From positions 1 to 53,298 of the forward strand of contig CAJPPK010000011.1 in NCBI GenBank assembly GCA_905372565.1: a DNA stretch of 53,298 nucleotides. Reading direction: 5' to 3'. Origin of the DNA: an uncultured Porphyromonas sp. Lineage in GTDB: Bacteria; Bacteroidota; Bacteroidia; Bacteroidales; Porphyromonadaceae. A program made the translations under genes and the position numbers. This document shows, in pieces, positions 26,237-33,327 of this stretch; within the stretch, counting starts at the first letter, position 1; each line of letters opens with the position of its first letter. The notes beneath the pieces were generated by a model, which saw only the letters and a list, made by a program, of their open reading frames with translations, was not told where the DNA came from and ran no database searches.

Positions 26237-27817
26237 CTAGTGCTGGTCAGGACCCTGACGGATAGCCTTGCGCATGATGTTGATCTCAGCCACCAGCATG
26301 ATGGTGAAGAGGAGGAAGAAGAGCGTGAAGGTGATCATCACAGAGGATGCTTCGATCTTCGAGATAGCAGCCTTGACAGGGAGGAGGTTCTGAATCGTCC
26401 AAGGCTGACGCCCTACTTCTGCTACGACCCATCCAGCCTCACTAGCTACCCAGGCTAGAGGGGTTAGGATGATGGATGCCCAGAGGAGCCAGCGAGTAGA
26501 CTGGAGCTTGCCTTGGCGCTTATAGGCATACCAGGTTAGGATAGCGAAGAGGAGGATGAAGGCACCTCCGAGACCGACCATGATACGGAAGGAGTAGTAG
26601 GTCAGCGCTACATTGGGTACCGTCTCGTACTTACTTTCGAAGTAACCGTAGCCATAGTAGGGGAAGTGCTCATCGAGGATAGCTCGCTGCTCCTGCATCG
26701 CCGTGCTGTCACCAGCCTTCTTAGCCGTGCGGAAGGCGTTTAGCGCATCGATAGCCATACGTCCACGACGCATCTTCTCTTCCGTAGAGATCGCGATCTC
26801 TCCATTAGGCTGACGGTAACCTCCTTCAAGGATGTTGATGATCCCAGGTACGTAGTGAGTCCCAGTACCTGCTACCATGAAGGAGAGGAGGCGGGGAGCT
26901 TCGATATTGAAGAGGTGTGAAGGCTTATCGTCATCAGGAAGCTGCTTATCGGGGTTGAGGAGGCCGATGATTCCTAGCCCGATACCAGCACCGTCTTCGG
27001 TACAGCCCTCAGAGGTGCACTTACCTGTGTCATAGATCGCTTCCATCGCTGCGAGCTTCATAGGCTGATTGGTGGCGACATCGACGGCAGAGCTGTGCCC
27101 TGTCATGGCTGTCAGCAGGGCTGCTACAAGGCCAAAGGGAGCGATGATCTTGAGGTTACGCTTAGAGAACTCGACATTACGACCACGAAGGAGATAGAGT
27201 ACACAGATGCCGAGGGCAAAGAATGTACCGAGAGTCCAGGATGAGGTCACCGTGTGGAAGAACTTCACAATGGCCGTGGGGGAGAGAGCTACTGCCCAGA
27301 AGTCGTGCATCTCATTGCGCATCGTCTCGGGGTTGAATACCATCCCCTGAGGGTTCTGCATCCAAGCATTAGCTATCAAGATCCAGACTGCCGAGATCGT
27401 CGCCCCGATGATCGTGAGCCAAGAGGAGGCTAGGTGGAAGCCCTTGCTAACCTTGCCCCAGCCGAAGAACATCACAGCGATGAAGGTTGACTCCATGAAG
27501 AAGGCCAGGATACCCTCGATCGCAAGTGGAGCCCCGAAGATATCGCCGACGAACCAGCTGTAGTTAGACCAGTTCGTCCCGAACTGGAACTCTAGGATGA
27601 TCCCCGTAGCTACACCGATAGCGAAGTTGATACCGAAGAGCTTCTGCCAATACTTAGCTGACTTCTTCCAGAACTCTTCGCCCGTACGGTAGTACTGCGT
27701 CTCCGCTAGGGACATGATGACCCCTAGGCCGAGTGTGAGTGGGACGAAGAGCCAGTGATACATCGCGGTCAAGGCGAACTGCGCACGCGACCAAGCGAGT
27801 AGTGATTCTAGATCCAT
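26237..27817 (-). CDS. cydA: Cytochrome bd ubiquinol oxidase subunit I
   Basis: Haem-bearing subunit carrying the quinol site. The haem b595 ligand His is in ALTAMYHWLFVPLTLG (about residue 21), the b558 ligands are His in VKFFHTVTSSW (about 187) and Met in YYSFRIMVGLGG, and the invariant GRQPWTIQNLLP is near 460. 526 residues. The periplasmic Q loop contains an insert with two Cys (TGKCTSEGCTEDGAG, about 270), which could form a disulfide. It sits between DUF4492 and cydB, minus strand, promoter at 28203. Confidence 0.95.
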   Translation of the reverse strand: MDLESLLAWSRAQFALTAMYHWLFVPLTLGLGVIMSLAETQYYRTGEEFWKKSAKYWQKLFGINFAIGVATGIILEFQFGTNWSNYSWFVGDIFGAPLAIEGILAFFMESTFIAVMFFGWGKVSKGFHLASSWLTIIGATISAVWILIANAWMQNPQGMVFNPETMRNEMHDFWAVALSPTAIVKFFHTVTSSWTLGTFFALGICVLYLLRGRNVEFSKRNLKIIAPFGLVAALLTAMTGHSSAVDVATNQPMKLAAMEAIYDTGKCTSEGCTEDGAGIGLGIIGLLNPDKQLPDDDKPSHLFNIEAPRLLSFMVAGTGTHYVPGIINILEGGYRQPNGEIAISTEEKMRRGRMAIDALNAFRTAKKAGDSTAMQEQRAILDEHFPYYGYGYFESKYETVPNVALTYYSFRIMVGLGGAFILLFAILTWYAYKRQGKLQSTRWLLWASIILTPLAWVASEAGWVVAEVGRQPWTIQNLLPVKAAISKIEASSVMITFTLFFLLFTIMLVAEINIMRKAIRQGPDQH

Positions 27818-27873
27818 GATTGTAAATAGTTATTTGGTGATTAGTTAGTTTAATTGGACGGGTAGACCTGACT

Positions 27874-28140
27874 TTACTTGAGCTGAAGCGTGTCTCCAGA
27901 GGCACGACGGTCGAGGAGTTCATCGCCGACATATTCAGACTTCTCGATGTGCTGATCTTTAGCCTGCTGCTTGACATGGTTCGGGAAGAAGAATGCCCGC
28001 AGGATCGCAAACATGATGAAGAGCTTAAGAGCGATGATGAGCCATAGCTTCTTGCTCATCGGAGTTAGACCACGAAAACCATCTCGGTAGAGGTGATAAG
28101 CTCGGACGAAGAAGTTAGGCTGCTTAGGGGAAGTCGACAT
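27874..28140 (-). CDS. DUF4492 protein encoded with cytochrome bd
   Basis: 88 residues with one membrane helix (KLWLIIALKLFIMFAILRAF) near residues 30-50, preceded by a short basic cytoplasmic segment (FVRAYHLYRDGFRG) and followed by a charged tail. It belongs to DUF4492, a family repeatedly found just before cydA in Bacteroidetes. Its size, topology and position resemble those of the small accessory subunits CydX/CydS of bd oxidases, although sequence similarity is not evident. An accessory role in assembling the oxidase is inference. It is the first gene of the cyd operon. Confidence 0.82.
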   Translation of the reverse strand: MSTSPKQPNFFVRAYHLYRDGFRGLTPMSKKLWLIIALKLFIMFAILRAFFFPNHVKQQAKDQHIEKSEYVGDELLDRRASGDTLQLK

Positions 28141-28202
28141 AGCGGCTTATAGCTAGGTTAGAGTAATAGGTGTGATCACTTATATTGTTTGTTGCCAACG
28201 GA

Positions 28203-28210
28203 CAAAGATA
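28203..28210 (-). promoter_or_regulatory. -7 box of the DUF4492-cydAB operon
   Basis: TATCTTTG on the minus strand, 62 bp upstream of the first start codon; a CTTG that may act as -33 lies 19 bp further upstream (28230-28233). Confidence 0.6.
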
Positions 28211-28599
28211 TGAATAAAGTGTATAGAAGCAAGCATTTGCGGAGTGTTTTTATCTAAAATAGGCTTGTTCTGGTAGTCTTTTTGGTATATCTGGATCTTT
28301 TGTTTGACGATTGGATCCGAAGTCGTGCCACTCGATTGGATGAGGTGAAGTTTAGTAGATCAGGGTTTCCGTATACGGCCTATGCTCTGTCCCTTATGGC
28401 GGAGAGTGTGAGGTTGATGTGCATAGTCGGGTTGCTTCATAAGGAGCTTCTGTCCCCGACTAAGGTGGTATGGAGTCTGGGTAGCAGGAGAGCTATGCCA
28501 GACAGCTTGAATCATCACCTTCTGTCAAAAAGTGTATTTACTTAGGGAGCACGAGTGGTATCGTTTGTAAGGGGAAAGTTCTTCTCGGAGAGAGGAACT

Positions 28600-28691
28600 A
28601 CTGTAAATACGAAGGAGGCAACAGTAGTGCCCCATGAGGGGCAACACTGTTGCCTCTGATGGGTTTATACTGTTGCCTCTTTGTGGTGAAA
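28600..28691. repeat. 23-bp intergenic array with GGCAACA-N-TGTTGCC dyad
   Basis: Units of 23 bp start at 28600, 28623, 28646 and 28669. ACTGTTGCCTCT is repeated exactly at 28646 and 28669. The junction of units 2 and 3 forms the perfect 15-nt dyad GGCAACACTGTTGCC (28640-28654), and a degenerate dyad lies 23 bp before it (28617). Together 28615-28633 and 28638-28656 make a 19-bp inverted repeat with two mismatches. The array lies between the divergent cyd operon and the gene at 28969. Confidence 0.75.
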
Positions 28692-28968
28692 ATGGGTATT
28701 GTATATCAGAGAGTTATGCGAGGTGTTTTTCGGCGATTAGAGATGAGGTACATCGGCTTACTTAGGTCGAAGTGTCGCGCTGCTGTAGAACAACTGAATG
28801 ATCAAAAATCACCAATTGACCTAAGTAGAGGAGCTACGCTGAGGGAGCTTTTAGTGGGACTTATATCTATGCGTGCGTACCTATCATATCGTAGGTAGTA
28901 GGGATATGGAGGAATGGCTCCTAGAGGACTACTGAACCAGCACCGTAGAAGTCGTGTTCTCTGTAGAG
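28692..28968. other. Intergenic stretch with a spaced inverted repeat
   Basis: No convincing gene. TACTTAGGTC (28759-28768) and GACCTAAGTA (28818-28827) are perfect complements 49 bp apart and might be the base of a structured leader or a remnant. The sequence from 28211 to 28599 on the other side of the array also shows no gene. Confidence 0.3.
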
Positions 28969-30135
28969 ATGAGGAAGATCACCGAATTATATCACCGCCT
29001 TTTACGCAAGAGAAAGCTCGCCCAAGTGGTGCTGCCGACAGAGCTATTTACCTTTCCCCTAGGCTTGACGCTAGGTGTGCTACTGCCTACCCCTTTGGCT
29101 TGGCTAAGCACCTTCGCCTCATTTGCTCTTGGGGTGCTGGTGGTTTATCTTTGTGGCGGGTTAGCGATGAATCGCTCGGGTGTGCTCCGTTCGCTCGGAG
29201 TGCTCTCGCTCTGGGGGATCATGATCCTTCTATTTCCCCTCAAGGCTAGATGTACGCTAGAGCTTCAGGCGCTCCTACTCGTCAGCTACCTCATCAGTAG
29301 CCTGCTAGTCTTTGGCTACCGCAGGTGGCGGGATCAGCGCAGCTCTCCCGAGGCTCGCCTCTGCGTGCGAGGACGTGTCCTACGTGTAGAGCGCCTTCGC
29401 TTTGAGTGTATCCTTGTCCTATTCTCGCTGGCGGCTCTCTGCTTCATCGGTGTTTGCTTTCAGTTCTGTCCTATAGAGCTTCATGTCTTACTCCTTTGGG
29501 CCGGGTATTTCATCGCCTGCTTCACCTGGGGAGTCTATGCTTTAGAGACGACTCACCTCATCTGGGTACAGAGGAGACTCATGCGTGAGGCTTTTATCCC
29601 GATCCTAGACGAGGAGCATCGAGTGATCGGACGTGTCTCTAAGACTGACCCCTATACTGAGCTGGGGCGTCTCCCCGTAGTGCGTCTCGTGGCTACTTCT
29701 TGTAGCATGATCTATCTAGAGCAAATGCCAGAGAGCATAGCTCTGCCAGCTCGCCCAGGGTGTGATACGCCCTTTGTCTCCTGGCTGACAGAGGGCTGGA
29801 CTCCAGAGCAAACGGCTCAGCGCATGATCGATCAGCGCTTCTGTGGTATCCGCCGTGCACGCCCTCGCTTCCTGCTACATTACCACGAGGTCGTAGGAGG
29901 GCAAGCGGTGAGCGTCTACCTCTTTGGTGTCGCTATCGAGGAGCCTAGCCAACTATTGATCGACTGCCTTCCACAGCAGGGGCGTTGGTGGCCCGTCAGT
30001 CACCTTGCCCAGCAGTGTGAGCACTGCCAGTTCTCTCCTTATCTTCACTCTGAGTACCCGTACCTAGAGCAGACGCTTCTCCTCGCGGAGCGTCTTCGCT
30101 CCACGGCTACCAGCTCATCTTCGACTGATGAATAA
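28969..30135 (+). CDS. Membrane protein with Nudix-like C-terminal domain
   Basis: The frame opens with GTG at 28954, but the ATG at 28969 (MRKITELYHRLLRKRKLAQV) is the more likely start, giving 388 residues. The first 200 residues contain about six membrane helices with a basic loop (YRRWRDQRSSPEARLCVRGR). The cytoplasmic C-terminal half runs like a Nudix fold: FIPILDEEHRVIGRVS, then PVVRLVATSCSMIYLEQ, then the helix WTPEQTAQRMIDQRF. The Nudix box G-x5-E-x7-REUxEExGU is not conserved, so hydrolase activity is doubtful. I do not recognise a named family. The stop overlaps the next gene by 8 bp, which suggests coupling to the methyltransferase-like gene. Confidence 0.6.
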   Translation: MRKITELYHRLLRKRKLAQVVLPTELFTFPLGLTLGVLLPTPLAWLSTFASFALGVLVVYLCGGLAMNRSGVLRSLGVLSLWGIMILLFPLKARCTLELQALLLVSYLISSLLVFGYRRWRDQRSSPEARLCVRGRVLRVERLRFECILVLFSLAALCFIGVCFQFCPIELHVLLLWAGYFIACFTWGVYALETTHLIWVQRRLMREAFIPILDEEHRVIGRVSKTDPYTELGRLPVVRLVATSCSMIYLEQMPESIALPARPGCDTPFVSWLTEGWTPEQTAQRMIDQRFCGIRRARPRFLLHYHEVVGGQAVSVYLFGVAIEEPSQLLIDCLPQQGRWWPVSHLAQQCEHCQFSPYLHSEYPYLEQTLLLAERLRSTATSSSSTDE

Positions 30136-30844
30136 CCGTTCTTTAGGTAAGCTCTACCTGATCCCCGTCCCTATAGCAGAGGTAGATCATACGATGTGCC
30201 TACCTGAGCATAATCGCAGTGTGCTCCCTCAGATCAAGCACTATATCGTGGAGAATATCCGATCGGCACGACGCTTCCTTAAGACTGCTGATCGTACGAT
30301 AGATATTGACTCTCTGACTTTCTATGAGCTCAATAAGCATACGGCTCCGGAGGCTATCGGAGACTATCTACGTCCTCTAGCCGAAGGGCTAGATGTCGGT
30401 GTTATCTCAGAGGCTGGCTGTCCTGCGGTAGCCGATCCCGGGGCAGATGTCGTCGCTCTAGCTCAGCGCAAGGGGTATGAAGTCGTCCCCTTGGTGGGGC
30501 CTAGCTCTATCCTCCTTGCCCTTATGGGCTCAGGCTTCAATGGGCAAGGGTTTGCCTTCTCGGGCTATCTGCCTATTGATGAGAAGGAGCGTATCGAGCG
30601 CATCCGAGAGCTGGAGCATCGTGCGCTTCGTCGGGGAGAGACGCAGATCTTCATCGAGACGCCCTATCGGAACCTGCAGCTTCTAGAGACGCTGACGAAG
30701 TCCTGTGCACCGGAGACGAAGCTCTGCATTGCCTCGGGACTGCAGAGCGAGAGTGCGCTACTGAAGACGAAGACGATCCGAGCCTGGAGAGGGGAGAAGC
30801 CTGCGATACATAAGGTGCCTACGATCTTCCTGCTCGGACGTTAG
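30128..30844 (+). CDS. SAM-dependent methyltransferase, RsmI-like paralogue
   Basis: 238 residues of the tetrapyrrole-methylase fold, related to RsmI. The equivalents of the RsmI motifs are changed: GKLYLIPVPIAEVD at the start, FYELNKHTA in place of the SYHKFNEH region, VISEAGCPAVADPG in place of SDAGTPAISDPG, and FIETPYRNLQLLETL in place of YESPHRLLKTL. The SAM-binding glycine-rich regions remain, so it is probably active on another substrate. A second RsmI-like copy of this type is common in Bacteroidetes. It overlaps the upstream membrane-protein gene by 8 bp (ATGAATAA) and lies 13 bp before an rRNA methyltransferase gene. Confidence 0.82.
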   Translation: MNNRSLGKLYLIPVPIAEVDHTMCLPEHNRSVLPQIKHYIVENIRSARRFLKTADRTIDIDSLTFYELNKHTAPEAIGDYLRPLAEGLDVGVISEAGCPAVADPGADVVALAQRKGYEVVPLVGPSSILLALMGSGFNGQGFAFSGYLPIDEKERIERIRELEHRALRRGETQIFIETPYRNLQLLETLTKSCAPETKLCIASGLQSESALLKTKTIRAWRGEKPAIHKVPTIFLLGR

Positions 30845-30857
30845 ACTCATTGAAGCT

Positions 30858-32273
30858 ATGCCACTGACGACACCTATACCTAGCGACTTCGCTCATCAGC
30901 TACGTGACCTACTCCCCAGAGAGGAGGCCGAAGCTCTACTCACAGCGCTAGATACGGAGCCCGCAGTCTCCGTTCGCTACAGCCGAGAGAAAGCTCCTAA
31001 CTTAGTCTCTTCGCTCCAGCATGATGCACCGATACCCTGGGCACAGCCACGAGGCTATTATCTGAAGAATAGACCGCTCTTCGCCGCCGATCCGCTATGG
31101 CATGCGGGAGCGTACTATGTGCAGGAGGCCTCCTCGATGCTCCTTAGCCTTGTCGCACCGCTCTTAGAGGAGCGTCCTCTGCGTGCCCTAGATCTCTGTG
31201 CTGCTCCTGGAGGGAAGAGTACACTACTGATAGACTTGCTCCCCGAGGGGAGCGTCCTCGTGAGCAATGAATACGTAGCTACCCGAGCCAAGGTGCTACA
31301 AGAGAATATCCAAAAGTGGGGGTCTCCTCATGCCATCGTCACGAGTACAGAGGCGGCGAAGCTAGGGCGACTGCGTGAGACCTTTGACATCATCGTGGTG
31401 GATGCTCCTTGTTCGGGCGAGGGAATGTTTCGCAAAGAAGAGGAGGCTCGTCGTCAGTGGACGCCTGGGCTTGTCGCTTCCTGTGCCTCGCTACAGAAGG
31501 AGATCCTCGCAGACATCTGGCCTGCCCTTGCCCCTGGAGGGCTCTTGGTCTATAGCACCTGCACCTTCAACCGCCAAGAGGATGAGGATAACCTAGCCTT
31601 CCTTATCGAAGAGCTCGGAGCACTACCCGAAGCTCTCCCCGATTGCCCAGCGGAAGTTTCTCTTTCTTCCCTTAGTCCCTATCCCTGCTACCGTATGATG
31701 CCTCATCGACAGCGAGGAGAGGGACTTTTCTTGGCTGTCGTTCGTAAGCCTGAAGAGCATGCTCTGGGAGCTCTACGCCTTAAAGGGAAGATGAAGAGTA
31801 AGCCATGTATGCCACCGAAGGAGGTGCTGACTTGGCTCAAGGAGGACTGGCGAAAGTCTGTGAGCTGGCTCCAGCCCAGCGAAGACCTCTTGATCGCTCT
31901 CCCCGAAGCCGTACGTGATCTGCTTGCTTTGATCCAGCAAGAGGGTATTCAAGTCCTCTCTGCTGGCATCCCAGTAGCAGAGGTTTATGGACGCAAGGTA
32001 CAGCCTCATGCTGCGTTGGCTCTTTCGCTAGCCTTTGACCGAGGAGCCTTCCCCGAAGTTGCCTTGGAGCAGGAGATGGCCATTCGTTATCTCGCTCGTG
32101 AGGCCGTCACGCTTCCTGAGGATACGCCACGAGGTATCGTTTGGGTAAGCTATGGTGGTTTGCCCTTAGGTTTTATGAAGCATCTGGGCAATCGCTCAAA
32201 CAATCTCTATCCGCAGGCTTGGCGTATTCGTCATCCAGAGCTACTTCTGGATTCGCTAAGCTCGGGTCACTAG
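30858..32273 (+). CDS. RNA C5-cytosine methyltransferase, RsmF/NOP2-SUN type
   Basis: 471 residues. The Rossmann core has motif I DLCAAPGGKSTLL (about 113-125), the catalytic pair of Cys in VVDAPCSGEGMF (motif IV, about 187) and YSTCTFNRQEDED (motif VI, about 236). The C-terminal part from about 300 carries the RsmF-type accessory domains; the final stretch (TPRGIVWVSYGGLPLGFMKH) resembles a PUA-like RNA-binding module. The probable reaction is m5C formation in 16S rRNA, as for RsmF (C1407), but tRNA cannot be excluded. It belongs to a plus-strand run of three methyltransferase genes. Confidence 0.88.
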   Translation: MPLTTPIPSDFAHQLRDLLPREEAEALLTALDTEPAVSVRYSREKAPNLVSSLQHDAPIPWAQPRGYYLKNRPLFAADPLWHAGAYYVQEASSMLLSLVAPLLEERPLRALDLCAAPGGKSTLLIDLLPEGSVLVSNEYVATRAKVLQENIQKWGSPHAIVTSTEAAKLGRLRETFDIIVVDAPCSGEGMFRKEEEARRQWTPGLVASCASLQKEILADIWPALAPGGLLVYSTCTFNRQEDEDNLAFLIEELGALPEALPDCPAEVSLSSLSPYPCYRMMPHRQRGEGLFLAVVRKPEEHALGALRLKGKMKSKPCMPPKEVLTWLKEDWRKSVSWLQPSEDLLIALPEAVRDLLALIQQEGIQVLSAGIPVAEVYGRKVQPHAALALSLAFDRGAFPEVALEQEMAIRYLAREAVTLPEDTPRGIVWVSYGGLPLGFMKHLGNRSNNLYPQAWRIRHPELLLDSLSSGH

Positions 32274-32300
32274 CTCGAGAGAGCTACCTCTCACGCTGCT

Positions 32301-33038
32301 ATGCCTAGCTTGGTCTTTGATCTAAAGCACTTCTCCCTTCGACAGACCTATACCGCTCAGCGTGTCGGTACAGATGCGCTCCTGCTAGGGGCGTGGCCCT
32401 GGAAGCATAGCTTACCCGATCGGCCACGTCTCTTAGATGTCGGGACGGGAACGGGTATCATTGCCTTGATGCTGGCTCAACGCTTCCCTTGTTCGGAAGT
32501 CGAAGGCTGGGAGATGGAAGCAGGGGCAGTCAAGGACGCTCTGTATAATGTAGAGCAGTCACCCTTCGCTGATCGTGTCACGATCCATGCGTGTGACTAC
32601 GAGGCGGGGTACAAGGCTTGTGATAAGCCTTTTGACCTTGTCATCTCCAACCCTCCCTATTATATCGAGAAGACCTTACCCCAAGATGCTCGCTTGACCT
32701 TGGCTAGGCATACCGAAGGCGGCCTTTCTCCTGAATTACTCCTACGTACAGCGCATGAGCTCTTGGCTCCCGAGGGAGGCTTGGCTATGATTACCCCTGT
32801 GGAGTCCTTGCCTTTCCTTCGGCAGGTCGCTGTAGAGCATGGCTGGTACCTAGCTGAGGTGGTCACGATCTATTCCTTGCCAGGACGCCCGAAGCGTAGT
32901 CTTCAGCTCTGGCGTAGACTCTCCTCCTTAAGGAGCTATACCTTGACGCACACGACCTCACTTGTCCTGCAGGACAAGCCAGAGAATCCTTCATCGGATT
33001 ATCGAGCTTGGGTGAAGGACTTTCTGCTCTCTTTTTAA
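32301..33038 (+). CDS. tRNA1(Val) (adenine-N6)-methyltransferase-like (TrmN6/YfiC)
   Basis: 245 residues. The class I methyltransferase core shows RVGTDALLLGAW (about 21-32), the SAM motif DVGTGTGIIALMLAQRF (about 48-64) and the N6-adenine catalytic motif SNPPYY (about 116), all as in TrmN6, which modifies A37 of tRNA-Val1. Its length matches the family. It ends the plus-strand cluster; the 22-bp array starts 25 bp after its stop codon. The N6-adenine target is well supported by NPPY; the exact tRNA is by homology. Confidence 0.88.
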   Translation: MPSLVFDLKHFSLRQTYTAQRVGTDALLLGAWPWKHSLPDRPRLLDVGTGTGIIALMLAQRFPCSEVEGWEMEAGAVKDALYNVEQSPFADRVTIHACDYEAGYKACDKPFDLVISNPPYYIEKTLPQDARLTLARHTEGGLSPELLLRTAHELLAPEGGLAMITPVESLPFLRQVAVEHGWYLAEVVTIYSLPGRPKRSLQLWRRLSSLRSYTLTHTTSLVLQDKPENPSSDYRAWVKDFLLSF

Positions 33039-33062
33039 TCTACGCTTCATTCTACTTGACGG

Positions 33063-33150
33063 AAAGCTATGGCTTTTTGACGGGATAGGTATAGCTTTGT
33101 TTCAGAAAGGGTATACCTTAGATCAAGTGGAGGTATGCCTGAGGTCGAAT
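33063..33150. repeat. 22-bp intergenic array, AAAGGTATACCTTT-type
   Basis: The clearest member of this type: four units start at 33063 (AAAGCTATGGCTTT), 33085 (ATAGGTATAGCTTT), 33107 (AAGGGTATACCTTA) and 33129 (GGAGGTATGCCTGA), with the central TA at 33068, 33090, 33112 and 33134, exactly 22 bp apart. A degenerate continuation to about 33180 is possible. It lies between the TrmN6-like gene and htpG. The sequence 33181-33327 shows nothing else and no clear htpG promoter. Confidence 0.75.
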
Positions 33151-33327
33151 GTTGCTTGCCTTTGCCTTGGGAAAGGGATAGGGGAGCCCTCCTCTCCTTT
33201 GCTCATTCGGTAGCCCAGGAGGGATCTTTCGTGGGGGTAGGTCTGACACATTGTCAGTCATAGCTACTTGGCATTGGGCTTGTTTAGGTACGAATAACAT
33301 TCACTTATCAAAGCATTCTCTATCCAA

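Noticed and set aside
28282..28898. Two plus-strand frames of 87 and 82 codons
   Set aside because: No signal, domain or promoter; the second begins inside the 23-bp array. Probably chance frames.
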